Assembly (NCBI GenBank): GCA_910576205.1
Contig: CAJTHL010000015.1
Coordinates: 34,843-98,842, forward strand
Reading direction: 5' to 3'
DNA length: 64,000 nt
From: Clostridia bacterium
GTDB taxonomy: Bacteria; Bacillota; Clostridia; Lachnospirales; Lachnospiraceae
In this document: positions 1 to 8,534 of the stretch, one piece after another
Layout of the letters: every line of letters begins with the position of its first letter
Position numbering within the stretch: position 1 is the first letter of the stretch
The notes under the pieces: generated by a model
What the model saw: the letters and a program-made list of their open reading frames with translations, nothing else
What the model was told of the DNA's origin: nothing
The model's database searches: none
Program-made: the position numbers and the translations under genes

Positions 1-2805
1 CGCCGGGTACTCAACGCCAAAGAAACCACCCTTGCCGCCCAGAAGCAGATGGCGATCCGGGAAGCCTTCCGGGACTGGATTTGGAAGGACCCACAGCGGC
101 GGCAGACGCTGGTGCGCCAGTACAACGAGGAAATGAACAGCATCCGCCCCCGCGAGTATGACGGGCAGCATATCCGGTTTGCGGGCATGAACCCGGAAAT
201 TACGTTACGGGAACACCAGAAAAACGCCATCGCCCATGTGCTGTACGGCGGGAACACCCTGCTGGCCCATGAGGTGGGCGCGGGCAAGACCTTTGAAATG
301 GTAGCCGCCGCGATGGAATCCAAGCGGCTGGGCCTGTGCCAGAAATCCCTCTTTGTGGTGCCGAACCACCTGACCGAGCAGTGGGCCTCCGAGTTTTTAC
401 GGCTCTACCCTTCCGCGAATATCCTTGTCACCACCAAAAAGGATTTTGAAAGCCACAACCGCAAGAAATTCTGCGCCCGTATCGCCACCGGGGACTATGA
501 CGCGGTGATTATCGGACACTCCCAGTTTGAGCGTATTCCCATCAGCCGGGAACGGCAGGAGCGCCTGCTGCGGGAGCAGATCAATGAGATCACCGACGGG
601 ATTGCCGAGGTGGAGGCCAGCGGCGGGGAACGCTTTACCGTCAAGCAGCTGGAACGCACCAAAAAATCGTTGGAGGCAAGGCTGGAAAAATTGCAGGCCG
701 AGGGCCGCAAGGACGATGTGATTACCTTTGAGCAGCTGGGCGTGGACCGGCTGTTTGTGGACGAGAGCCACAATTATAAGAACCTCTTTTTATACACCAA
801 AATGCGGAATGTGGCGGGACTTTCCACCACAGACGCGCAGAAATCCTCCGATATGTTTGCCAAATGCCGCTACATGGACGAGATCACCGGCAGCCGGGGC
901 GTTGTGTTCGCCACCGGAACGCCGGTCAGCAACAGTATGACCGAACTTTATACCATCCAACGCTACCTCCAGTATGAGCGGCTCCAGGAATTGAACATGA
1001 CCCATTTCGACTGCTGGGCCAGCCGCTTTGGGGAAACGGTGACAGCCCTGGAACTGGCCCCGGAGGGGACGGGCTACCGGGCGCGGACAAGATTTTCCAA
1101 GTTCTTTAACCTGCCGGAGCTGATGAACCTGTTCAAAGAGGTGGCGGACATCAAGACCGCCGACCAGCTGGACCTGCCCACCCCGGAGGTGGAATACCAC
1201 AACATCGTAGCAAAGCCCACCGGACACCAGCAGGATATGGTGAAGGCCCTCTCCGAGCGCGCCGCCAAAGTCCATTCGGGGACCGTTGACCCATCAACCG
1301 ACAATATGCTGAAAATCACCTCGGATGGCCGCAAGCTGGGGCTGGACCAGCGCATCATCAACCCCATGCTGCCGGACGAACCCGGCACAAAAGTCAACCA
1401 GTGCGTGGACAATATCCTGCAAATCTGGCGGGACGGACAGCCGGAAAAGCTGACCCAGCTGGTGTTTTGCGACATTTCCACACCCCAGGCGGCTGGCTCC
1501 AAAAAGGTGGCCAAGACGCTGGATAACCCGATGCTTCATGCGCTGGAACAAGCAATTCCAGAGCCGGAGAACCCGCTGGCCTTTACGGTCTATGAGGACA
1601 TCCGGCAGAAACTCATCGCACAGGGTATGCCCGCCAGCCAGATCGCTTTTATCCATGAAGCAAATACCGAAGTCCGCAAAAAGGAGCTGTTCTCCAAAGT
1701 CCGCTCCGGCCAGGTGCGCGTCCTGTTAGGCTCCACCCAGAAGATGGGGGCCGGGACCAACGTGCAGGATTTGCTGGTGGCCCTTCACGATCTGGACTGC
1801 CCCTGGAGGCCCGGAGATCTGGCCCAGCGAAAAGGGCGGATCGAGCGCCAGGGCAACCAGAACCCGCTGGTCCATGTTTACCGCTATGTGACCGAGGGGA
1901 CCTTCGACGCATACCTCTGGCAGACGGTGGAGAACAAGCAGAAATTCATCTCCCAGATCATGACCTCAAAATCACCGGTCCGCAGCTGTGACGATGTGGA
2001 CGAAACCGCCCTGTCCTTTGCGGAGATCAAGGCCCTGTGTGCCGGGGACCCCCGCATCAAGGAGCGTATGGATTTGGATGTGGAGGTATCCCGCTTAAAG
2101 CTGATGAAGGCCGACCACCAGAGCAAGCAGTACCGGCTGGAAGATCAGCTGTTAAAGCACTTCCCGGAGGAGATTGAGAAACACAAAGGCTTTATCCAGG
2201 GCTTGGAAACAGATATGGAAACCCTGGCGGCACACCCCCACCCGACAGACGGATTTACCGGCATGGAAGTCCGGGGCGATACGCTCACCGACAAAGAGAA
2301 CGCCGGAGCCGCCCTTCTGGACGCCTGCAAGGAGGTTAAAGGCTCCGAGCCGGTGCAGGTCGGCAGCTACCGGGGATTTGCTATGTTTGTAACCTTTGAC
2401 GCTTTCCAGAAGGAATATATGCTCCAACTGAAAGGCCGCATGACCCACCGTACCGCCCTGGGCGCGGACCCGCGCGGCAACCTGACCCGGATTGACAACG
2501 CGCTTTCCCAGATGCCCCAGCGGTTGGAAAGCGTCAAAGTCCAGCTGGATAACCTTTACCAGCAGCAGGCCGCCGCGAAGGAGGAAGTGGGCAAAGCCTT
2601 CCCCTATGAGGAGGAATTGCGGGTCAAGAACGCCCGTCTGGTGGAGCTGGATATGGAGCTGAACATGGACAGCAAGGGGCAGTCCCGTCCAGAAGCGGCG
2701 ATTGCCAAACGCGAAAGGCCCTCGGTGCTGGAAGGGCTGAAACGCCCCATCCCGCCCCGCAGCATGGAAAAGAAACCCAAACAACAGGAACAGGAGGCAA
2801 GATAA
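1..2805 (+). CDS. SNF2/DEAD-like helicase domain of giant ICE protein (5' end outside window)
   Basis: C-terminal about 935 residues of the very large helicase protein carried by Tn1549-like ICEs. The reading frame is open to base 1, so the true start lies outside the window. Helicase motifs are visible: Walker A region HEVGAGKTFEM (about residues 90-100), motif II VDESHNYKN in place of DEAH, TGTPVSNSM (motif III), and the C-terminal lobe with AGTNVQ and QRKGRIERQ (motif VI). A coiled, charged tail follows. Proteins of this family are thought to act on element DNA during transfer or to protect it, but the exact substrate is unknown. It sits one base upstream of the DUF3849-like gene and is almost certainly cotranscribed with it and with MobC. 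Confidence 0.88.
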   Translation, partial: RRVLNAKETTLAAQKQMAIREAFRDWIWKDPQRRQTLVRQYNEEMNSIRPREYDGQHIRFAGMNPEITLREHQKNAIAHVLYGGNTLLAHEVGAGKTFEMVAAAMESKRLGLCQKSLFVVPNHLTEQWASEFLRLYPSANILVTTKKDFESHNRKKFCARIATGDYDAVIIGHSQFERIPISRERQERLLREQINEITDGIAEVEASGGERFTVKQLERTKKSLEARLEKLQAEGRKDDVITFEQLGVDRLFVDESHNYKNLFLYTKMRNVAGLSTTDAQKSSDMFAKCRYMDEITGSRGVVFATGTPVSNSMTELYTIQRYLQYERLQELNMTHFDCWASRFGETVTALELAPEGTGYRARTRFSKFFNLPELMNLFKEVADIKTADQLDLPTPEVEYHNIVAKPTGHQQDMVKALSERAAKVHSGTVDPSTDNMLKITSDGRKLGLDQRIINPMLPDEPGTKVNQCVDNILQIWRDGQPEKLTQLVFCDISTPQAAGSKKVAKTLDNPMLHALEQAIPEPENPLAFTVYEDIRQKLIAQGMPASQIAFIHEANTEVRKKELFSKVRSGQVRVLLGSTQKMGAGTNVQDLLVALHDLDCPWRPGDLAQRKGRIERQGNQNPLVHVYRYVTEGTFDAYLWQTVENKQKFISQIMTSKSPVRSCDDVDETALSFAEIKALCAGDPRIKERMDLDVEVSRLKLMKADHQSKQYRLEDQLLKHFPEEIEKHKGFIQGLETDMETLAAHPHPTDGFTGMEVRGDTLTDKENAGAALLDACKEVKGSEPVQVGSYRGFAMFVTFDAFQKEYMLQLKGRMTHRTALGADPRGNLTRIDNALSQMPQRLESVKVQLDNLYQQQAAAKEEVGKAFPYEEELRVKNARLVELDMELNMDSKGQSRPEAAIAKRERPSVLEGLKRPIPPRSMEKKPKQQEQEAR

Positions 2806-2806
2806 T

Positions 2807-3613
2807 ATGAACAGCAACGAAAAGAATACGGCCCTTTATGAGAAGATGGCCGCTGAACAGGATACCTTCCGGGATTGGCTGAAAAGCCAGTCCCCGGAGG
2901 AGGTCCTGAACCATGCCTATGAGTACACCGTCCGGGAGGACATTGTGATGGCGATGGAGGAACTGGAACTCTCCGATAACCAGGCACAGGCGCTTCTGGA
3001 TTCCCCCTCGCCGCTGGCTGATGTGTACCGCCATTTTGAAAAGCTGGAAACCGGCTATATGGATGTGATCCGGGACAGCATTGAGGAACGGGCCAATGAA
3101 ATGCACAAGGCAAAAGAGGAACAGAGAGCCGCCCCGGTCTATCCCCACTCCGCCGCCTATGCGTCCGAGCATGGGGAGATGGCGCAGTACCGCGCCTCCC
3201 TGCAAGTCAGTCTTGCCTGCAAAGAAGCCATTGAGCAGGCCATCAGCGCCCACTATGGGGATAACCGTCTGAATACCGAGGCCGCTGTCAAAGAAGTGCT
3301 GGAACAGTTCGGGCCGGAGCGTGTGCAGGTTATCCTTGCCAATACGGTGCTGAAAAAGGAGCATGACGGGCGTATCTCCCGCGATAACAAAGCCTGGGCG
3401 AAAACAATCCCCATGCCGGAGGATGGCGGCGATCCCCGCCACAGCTATGTCCTGGTGGTGGATAAGGTCAACCCCGGCCTGACCGACCTGTTCTTGAAGC
3501 AGGCGCGGAAAGTCCTTCAAGCCCCGGAGAAAGGCTCCGTCCTGGAAAAACTCAAACAGGAGCCGCCGGAACGCAAACCCGCCGCCCCTAAGAAACGGGA
3601 ACCGGAACGATGA
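2807..3613 (+). CDS. DUF3848/DUF3849-type ICE protein
   Basis: 268 residues, starting ATG one base after the helicase stop. The N-terminal third is acidic and helical and resembles DUF3848. The middle (about residues 110-235) resembles DUF3849, with a YPHSAAYA start and a block around VQVILANTVLKK. The tail is Pro/Lys-rich. This pair of domains is a regular companion of the giant helicase in Clostridia ICEs; its biochemical role is not known. The stop overlaps the MobC start by 4 bases (ATGA), so translation is probably coupled. Assignment to the DUF numbers is from memory of the family and should be treated as likely rather than certain. Confidence 0.75.
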   Translation: MNSNEKNTALYEKMAAEQDTFRDWLKSQSPEEVLNHAYEYTVREDIVMAMEELELSDNQAQALLDSPSPLADVYRHFEKLETGYMDVIRDSIEERANEMHKAKEEQRAAPVYPHSAAYASEHGEMAQYRASLQVSLACKEAIEQAISAHYGDNRLNTEAAVKEVLEQFGPERVQVILANTVLKKEHDGRISRDNKAWAKTIPMPEDGGDPRHSYVLVVDKVNPGLTDLFLKQARKVLQAPEKGSVLEKLKQEPPERKPAAPKKREPER

Positions 3614-3954
3614 GCGCGGCAAAGCGGAAACGGGAGGTACAGGTGAATTTCCGGGTTTCCCCGGAGGAGCTGGCCCTGATTGAGCAGAAAATGGCCCAGC
3701 TTGGAACCGTCAACAGGGAAGCCTATCTGCGGAAAATGGCGCTGGACGGGTATGTGGTAAAGCTGGATTTGCCGGAACTGAAGGAGCTGGTGTCCCTGAT
3801 GCGCTATTCCAGCAACAACTTAAACCAGCTGACCCGTAAAGTGCATGAAACCGGGCGGGTTTATGACGCTGATTTGGAAGATATATCCCAGCGGCAGGAA
3901 CAGCTTTGGGAGGGTGTGCAGAAGATACTGGCCCAGCTTTCCAAGCTCTCCTGA
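3610..3954 (+). CDS. mobC: MobC-type relaxosome accessory protein
   Basis: 114 residues. A basic N-terminus with a ribbon-helix-helix-like segment (VQVNFRVSPEELALIEQKM) is followed by the MobC signature region (YSSNNLNQLTRKVHETG, about residues 75-92). MobC proteins bind near oriT and help the relaxase melt and nick DNA. It overlaps the previous gene by 4 bases and lies upstream of a strong terminator, so the helicase-DUF3849-mobC unit ends here. A paralogue with the same layout exists at 31730-32080 in region C. Confidence 0.88.
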   Translation: MSAAKRKREVQVNFRVSPEELALIEQKMAQLGTVNREAYLRKMALDGYVVKLDLPELKELVSLMRYSSNNLNQLTRKVHETGRVYDADLEDISQRQEQLWEGVQKILAQLSKLS

Positions 3955-3974
3955 CCGGAGAGTTTACCCCATCT

Positions 3975-4026
3975 GCGGAGGGAGGAACGGCGTTCTTCGC
4001 CGCGCCTTCCTCCGCTTTTTCTTTTT
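3975..4026 (+). terminator. Rho-independent terminator after mobC
   Basis: GCGGAGG...CCTCCGC stem with an inner GGCG/CGCC pairing, followed by TTTTTCTTTTT. It ends the helicase-mobC operon. Confidence 0.85.
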
Positions 4027-4103
4027 GACGGTAAACTTGCCGGATGTGCCGGAATCATGGATAATAGCGGCAGAACAGGGTTTTACGAAAGGAGTGGACT
4101 GCT

Positions 4104-4418
4104 ATGATGTCATTTGAACAGGTGATAGACATTTTTGGGGACTATCTGGCATTGGATACAGAAATGGAAGTCTGCAAAAGCCGGTATGGGTATATCCGGG
4201 TGGAGTTTCATGGGACAGGGGAATTACCCGGCTATTGCAGCGGCATGGTCTGCCGTACCCCAAAGGAGCTTTTTGACCTTCTGCTTTCCGATTATGAAAG
4301 CTATCTGGAAATCCAGCGGACAAAGGGACGCAGGAATGTGACGGAGGAAGATAAAAACGAAATTGCCGCACTGTGTCAATCCCGTTTGGAGAAGTGGGAA
4401 AAAGGAAACGCCAGATAG
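4104..4418 (+). CDS. Small ICE protein of unknown function
   Basis: 104 residues, acidic, no membrane segment or signal peptide. The start is chosen because GAAAGGAG lies about 9 bases before tandem ATG codons. It lies between the mobC terminator and the relaxase and has its own terminator downstream. Proteins of this size at this position are common in Tn1549-like elements, but no function is known to me. No catalytic motif was recognised. Confidence 0.7.
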   Translation: MMSFEQVIDIFGDYLALDTEMEVCKSRYGYIRVEFHGTGELPGYCSGMVCRTPKELFDLLLSDYESYLEIQRTKGRRNVTEEDKNEIAALCQSRLEKWEKGNAR

Positions 4419-4484
4419 CTTTGGGTGATTTACTTTTGGCATGAAACAGGATAATCCGATATAAAAATGTTGAATAAAAAGAAA

Positions 4485-4513
4485 CAAGCGGTCTGCGTAT
4501 GCAGACCGTTTTG
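4485..4513 (+). terminator. Terminator just upstream of relaxase ribosome site
   Basis: CGGTCTGC-GTAT-GCAGACCG stem followed by TTTTGTT. The run of T ends about 3 bases before the relaxase Shine-Dalgarno sequence, so relaxase transcripts either read through this hairpin or start inside it. Confidence 0.75.
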
Positions 4514-4534
4514 TTATGGAGGGAGGATTCCATC

Positions 4535-5953
4535 ATGGCAACCACACGCATCATGCCGCTGCACACCGGCAAAGGCCGCACCGAAAGCCAGGCGGTCAGT
4601 GACATTATCGACTATGTAGCCAACCCACAAAAGACAGACAACGGCAGGCTCGTCACCGGCTTTGCGTGTGACAGCCGGGTAGCCGACGCCGAGTTTCTGC
4701 TGGCAAAACGTGAGTACATTTCCACCACTGGACGGGTACGGGGCGCGGACGATGTGCTGGCCTACCATGTCCGGCAGTCCTTTGTCCCCGGTGAGATCAC
4801 CCCGGAAGAAGCCAACCGGCTGGGCGTGGAGTTTGCAAAGCGGTTCACCAAGGGAAATCACGCCTTTGTGGTCTGCACCCATATCGACAAATCCCATATC
4901 CATAACCACATCATCTGGAACGCAGTCAATGTGAACTGTGACCGGAAATTCCGAAACTTCTGGGGCAGCACCCGCGCGGTCCGGCGGCTGAATGATACCA
5001 TCTGCGTTGAGAATGGCTATTCCATTGTAGAGGACCCAAAACCGCATGGAAAAAGCTACAACAAATGGCTGGGGGATCAGGCAAAGCCCTCCCACCGGGA
5101 ACAGCTCCGCATGATGATCGACCAGGCGCTGGAACAGAAACCGGCTGACTTTGACGCTCTGTTAAAGCTGCTTGCGGAAATGGGTTGTGAGGTGTCACGC
5201 CGGGGACAGGCAATCCGGCTCAAAGCCCCCGGCTGGAAGAATGTTGCCCGCATGGATGAAAAGCTGGGACAAGGGTACAGCGAAGATGAAATCCGGGCGG
5301 TCCTTGCCGGAGAAAAGCAGCATACGCCCCGCAGAAAAGACGCGGTTTCAACTCCCACTCCCAAGGTCAATCTTCTGGTGGATATTCAGGCAAAATTGCA
5401 GGCCGGAAAAGGCGCTGGCTATGCGCGCTGGGCAAAGGTATTCAATCTGAAACAGATGGCGCAGACGATGAACTACCTCACCGAGCATGGCCTGCTGGAA
5501 TATGCAGTCTTGGAAGAAAAAGCGGCTGCTGCTACCACCCGCCACAATGAGCTGTCGGCGCAGATCAAGGCGGCGGAAACCCGCATGGCGGAGATTGCCA
5601 CACTGCGGACCCACATCATCAATTACGCCAAGACCCGCGAGGTCTATGCGGCCTACCGCAAGGCGGGATATTCCAAGAAATTTTTAGCGGAACATGAAGC
5701 GGATATTCTGCTCCACAAGGCGGCAAAACAGGCATTTGACGATTTGGGTATCAAGAAGCTGCCCACCGTCAAGAGCTTGCAGGCCGAGTACGCAACATTG
5801 TTGGAAGGAAAGAAAAAAGACTATGCCGAGTACCGGCGTTCCCGCGAGGAAATGCGGGAACTGCTGGCCGCAAAAGCCAACGTGGACCGGCTGATGGGAT
5901 ATGGGGAGGAACGCCAGAATGACCGGGAAAAGGAACAGGGGCAGGATCGCTGA
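4535..5953 (+). CDS. MobA/VirD2-type relaxase (MOBP family), region A
   Basis: 472 residues from ATG 4535, preceded by GGAGGGAGG at 4517-4525. An in-frame upstream ATG at 4499 lies inside the terminator and lacks a ribosome site. The N-terminal domain has the three-histidine metal motif HIDKSHIHNH (about residues 115-124). The C-terminal half is charged and helical. The protein would nick oriT, stay covalently attached to the 5' end and lead the strand into the recipient cell. The candidate oriT follows directly downstream. A homologue with the same domain plan is at 29141-30568. Confidence 0.92.
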   Translation: MATTRIMPLHTGKGRTESQAVSDIIDYVANPQKTDNGRLVTGFACDSRVADAEFLLAKREYISTTGRVRGADDVLAYHVRQSFVPGEITPEEANRLGVEFAKRFTKGNHAFVVCTHIDKSHIHNHIIWNAVNVNCDRKFRNFWGSTRAVRRLNDTICVENGYSIVEDPKPHGKSYNKWLGDQAKPSHREQLRMMIDQALEQKPADFDALLKLLAEMGCEVSRRGQAIRLKAPGWKNVARMDEKLGQGYSEDEIRAVLAGEKQHTPRRKDAVSTPTPKVNLLVDIQAKLQAGKGAGYARWAKVFNLKQMAQTMNYLTEHGLLEYAVLEEKAAAATTRHNELSAQIKAAETRMAEIATLRTHIINYAKTREVYAAYRKAGYSKKFLAEHEADILLHKAAKQAFDDLGIKKLPTVKSLQAEYATLLEGKKKDYAEYRRSREEMRELLAAKANVDRLMGYGEERQNDREKEQGQDR

Positions 5954-5993
5954 CGCGCCTGTTTTTTCGCATTTTCTCACCGCCGCAGGCCGG

Positions 5994-6125
5994 TAAAAAG
6001 CGTTCCGCAGGAACGCGCAGCCACAGAATGAAATTCTGTGTTCAAAGGGGCTTGGGGAATCCCCAACAAGCAGCGCCAGGAGCCGGATGGCTATCCTGGG
6101 GCATTGCTTGCCACTTTCTTGGTGA
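5994..6125 (+). other. Candidate oriT of region A
   Basis: Gene-free stretch after the relaxase with stacked hairpins: GCGTTCC/GGAACGC, CACAGAAT/ATTCTGTG, and TTGGGG with CCCCAA. The elements CCCCAACAAGCA (6061-6072) and ATTGCTTGCC (6103-6112) are also present, in the same order and spacing class, next to the region C relaxase. TATCCTGG at 6092-6099 resembles an IncP-type nic site. The role as oriT is inferred. Confidence 0.5.
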
Positions 6126-6171
6126 TACAAAAACAGCCAGAGAGAGAAACTTTCAAGTTTCACTCACTGGC

Positions 6172-6528
6172 CTATTCTTTTTCAAGTTTCTTAGAAATTT
6201 CCTTTAGTTCCTCCGCAAATCCACGAGTATGGCTCAACAAGGTTTCCCGCATCTCTGGCGGACAGTTTAGATATAGCAGCTTCATCTCATTTTGCCCAGC
6301 TTCATCTGGTGTCAGCTCCGGCCTGATAAGAGAGTCGAGAGAAAAGTGCAGAACTTTCGCTAATGTTTTCATAATCAGGTAGGATGGATTTCTTCTGCCT
6401 TTCTCAATATCGGCAATCTCTTTGATGGAAATATGCGATTCATCTGCCAGTTGCTGCTGCGTGAAATTTTTTTCTTTTCGTGCGGCTCGAAGCATATTCC
6501 CCAATATGGTTAAATCATCAATCGGCAT
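6172..6528 (-). CDS. XRE-family repressor opposing the element
   Basis: 118 residues with an N-terminal Cro/CI helix-turn-helix (about residues 8-62; FTQQQLADESHISIKEIADIEKGRRNPS) and a C-terminal helical tail. It is transcribed against the surrounding genes, divergent from the small HTH gene at 6698. The shared 169-base intergenic region holds a 24-bp dyad. The same position, between relaxase/oriT and cargo, holds a 118-residue XRE gene in region C (28597-28953). A role as gatekeeper of transfer or cargo genes is inferred. Confidence 0.85.
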   Translation of the reverse strand: MPIDDLTILGNMLRAARKEKNFTQQQLADESHISIKEIADIEKGRRNPSYLIMKTLAKVLHFSLDSLIRPELTPDEAGQNEMKLLYLNCPPEMRETLLSHTRGFAEELKEISKKLEKE

Positions 6529-6578
6529 TATCGTTCACCTCAATAATATTGTATCGTTCCGGCATGATTTAAGGAATA

Positions 6579-6602
6579 ACCTTATATTACCGGTAAATAG
6601 GT
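6579..6602. promoter_or_regulatory. 24-bp dyad, probable operator of XRE or HTH regulator
   Basis: Near-perfect inverted repeat centred on ACCGGT with outer arms ACCT/AGGT, between the divergent genes at 6528 and 6698. The position fits a regulator-binding site; no binding data are implied. Confidence 0.5.
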
Positions 6603-6697
6603 ATTATTATGCCGATTTTCTTTTTAGCAACATAGTTGCAGGCTTGTATTCTTCGAGCAATAGAAATATAATAGAATAGATTGCAGGAGGTGCAGAG

Positions 6698-6877
6698 ATG
6701 GACTATATGACCTTAAAAGAAGCAAGTGATAAATGGGAAGTTTCCGTTCGGCAGATAAACTATTATTGCGCCGGTGGTCGTATTCCCGGTGCTGTGAAAA
6801 TGGCCGGTGTCTGGCTGATTCCAAAAGATGCAGAAAAACCGCATGACAGGAGAACAAAAGATGGAAAACAGTTTTAG
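6698..6877 (+). CDS. Small MerR/excisionase-like HTH protein
   Basis: 59 residues, ATG preceded by GCAGGAGG. The sequence pattern YMTLKEASDKWEVSVRQINYY and a Trp-containing GVWLIPKDAEKP end is that of a stand-alone winged HTH resembling MerR or excisionase domains. It overlaps the response-regulator start by 17 bases in another frame, so the two are cotranslated. It may be a regulator of the cargo operon or an excisionase-type protein; the sequence does not decide. Confidence 0.75.
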   Translation: MDYMTLKEASDKWEVSVRQINYYCAGGRIPGAVKMAGVWLIPKDAEKPHDRRTKDGKQF

Positions 6878-7553
6878 TATTTTAATTATCGAAGATGACG
6901 TACTGCTAAATGATATGACTAAGCGGCTTTTAACCCAACATGGATATTGTGTAACTTCTGCCTATTCTGGAAGTGAGGCGCTTTTATTGATCGAAAAAAG
7001 CAGCTTTGACTTGATTTTACTTGATCTGATGCTTCCCGGCATACCGGGCGAGATCGTATTGGACAAGATAAATGCTATGATGGACATTCCGATTATCGGT
7101 GTTTCCGCTAAAACAGATATAGACAGCAAAGTGAACCTCATACGAAACGGCGCAGATGATTACATCACAAAGCCATTTGACAATCAAGAGCTGCTGGTGC
7201 GGATTGAAGCGGTATTGCGACGCTTTCAAAAATCCACCGGCTCCAATAATGGCAAAATGCTTCATTTTAAGGATTTGTCCCTTGATACAGAAGCTATGGA
7301 AGCTAAGATCGGTAATACCACTATTGCTTTGACAAGGTACGAATACCTGATTTTACAGCTTTTGATGTCCGCACCCTCAAAGGTATTTACGAAAAACAAT
7401 ATTTTTGAAAGTGTATGGAATGAAAACTTTATTGGGGATGACAATGCGATCAATGTCCATATTGGAAATCTTCGCAAGAAATTTGCCAATGTCAATCCAG
7501 AGGAAAAGTATATTCAGACGGTTTGGGGCCTCGGATTCAAAATGCAAGGTTAA
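6861..7553 (+). CDS. OmpR-family response regulator
   Basis: 230 residues from ATG 6861 (ACAGGAG 8 bases upstream); a longer frame from 6828 lacks a ribosome site. The receiver domain shows acidic pair EDD near residues 11-13, phospho-acceptor Asp in LLDLMLP (about residue 54) and KPF lysine (about 104). The C-terminal winged helix ends TVWGLGFKM. It is the partner of the histidine kinase at 9284. CCTTAGA-type direct repeats upstream of both ABC units (about 7552 and 10213) are its likely targets. The module resembles peptide-antibiotic sensing systems such as BceRS in layout. Confidence 0.9.
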   Translation: MENSFSILIIEDDVLLNDMTKRLLTQHGYCVTSAYSGSEALLLIEKSSFDLILLDLMLPGIPGEIVLDKINAMMDIPIIGVSAKTDIDSKVNLIRNGADDYITKPFDNQELLVRIEAVLRRFQKSTGSNNGKMLHFKDLSLDTEAMEAKIGNTTIALTRYEYLILQLLMSAPSKVFTKNNIFESVWNENFIGDDNAINVHIGNLRKKFANVNPEEKYIQTVWGLGFKMQG

Positions 7554-7625
7554 TCCTTAGAGAAATCTTATAAAGTTTGAATGACAATCTGCTACAATAA
7601 GACTATATAGAAAGGGGATGATTGT

Positions 7626-8534
7626 TTGGAGGCTGCTTTGGAAACAGCCGGGTTGACTTATGTTTTCCCGGACGGAAACGGGATTAAAAATATCACATTT
7701 CAGGTAAAGCGCGGAGAAATCTATGCGCTATATGGCGGCCATCATGCTGGAAAATCTGTACTGTTGCAGGCCATTATAGGAGCAATTAGACCTCAATCCG
7801 GCACATTCAAATTATTTGGCAATATAGACGATCAGCAGGAGCGCCGCCGGATTGGGTTTGTACCCCAAAAGCCTGTAACAATCAGCTCTCTATCACCAGC
7901 TAATATGCTTCGTTATTTTTCTTCCGCTTTCGGAACCACAGAAAGCCATATTCAGGATATATTGCATTTGAACCTGAAAGAGAAAACGGCGGTGCGGCGG
8001 TTGCCATTATCGACCCAACGATTAGTGAATTTGGCGGTTGCTCTTTTGGGAAATCCAGACTTTATAATTTGGGACGACCCTTTTTCCGGTATGGATAAAG
8101 GAGAATGTGAACATCTGATCTCTGTTCTGGCCTATCTGCATGAAATGAACCATACTACACTTCTGATCTCTGGACAAGATTATTCACAGCTTTCCCGGCT
8201 CGCATCAAAATATGGTGTGATGGCAGACGGAAAGCTGATTTGTGAGCTTACGGCTGGGGAATTAAACGAATGCTGCCAGCGGTGCATAAAGATAAGAACG
8301 CCCCAATTAGAACGAGCTATCACCATTTTAAGCCAGCAGTTTCCCGATTTTGAAGTGTTGAGCCATGATACGATAAGAGTTTTTAATTATAATGAACAAT
8401 CCGGGGAAATCAATGCCCTGCTGGTTTGTTCCGGGATAGAGGTATCAGAAATCTGGCTGGCCGGTATGGAGCCGACCGACTATCTTTTGAAAATGACAGG
8501 AGGTGCAAAGAATGATCCAGACTATGCAAAGTGA
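7626..8534 (+). CDS. ABC transporter ATPase with atypical Walker A
   Basis: 302 residues from TTG 7626, with AAAGGGG 9 bases upstream. Walker A is GGHHAGKS (residues 37-44) rather than GxxGxGKS; the signature region is weak (LPLSTQR), and Walker B is FIIWDDPFSGMD. Two Walker-like Asp residues remain. The extra C-terminal domain of about 90 residues is typical of exporters for peptides or drugs. It overlaps the permease gene by about 23 bases. Because the signature motif is degenerate, ATPase activity may be reduced; it likely pairs with the downstream permease. Confidence 0.82.
   Translation: MEAALETAGLTYVFPDGNGIKNITFQVKRGEIYALYGGHHAGKSVLLQAIIGAIRPQSGTFKLFGNIDDQQERRRIGFVPQKPVTISSLSPANMLRYFSSAFGTTESHIQDILHLNLKEKTAVRRLPLSTQRLVNLAVALLGNPDFIIWDDPFSGMDKGECEHLISVLAYLHEMNHTTLLISGQDYSQLSRLASKYGVMADGKLICELTAGELNECCQRCIKIRTPQLERAITILSQQFPDFEVLSHDTIRVFNYNEQSGEINALLVCSGIEVSEIWLAGMEPTDYLLKMTGGAKNDPDYAK

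Noticed and set aside
397..771. Long open frames opposite the helicase gene
   Set aside because: GC-rich shadow frames without ribosome sites; the helicase motifs on the + strand explain the codon pattern.
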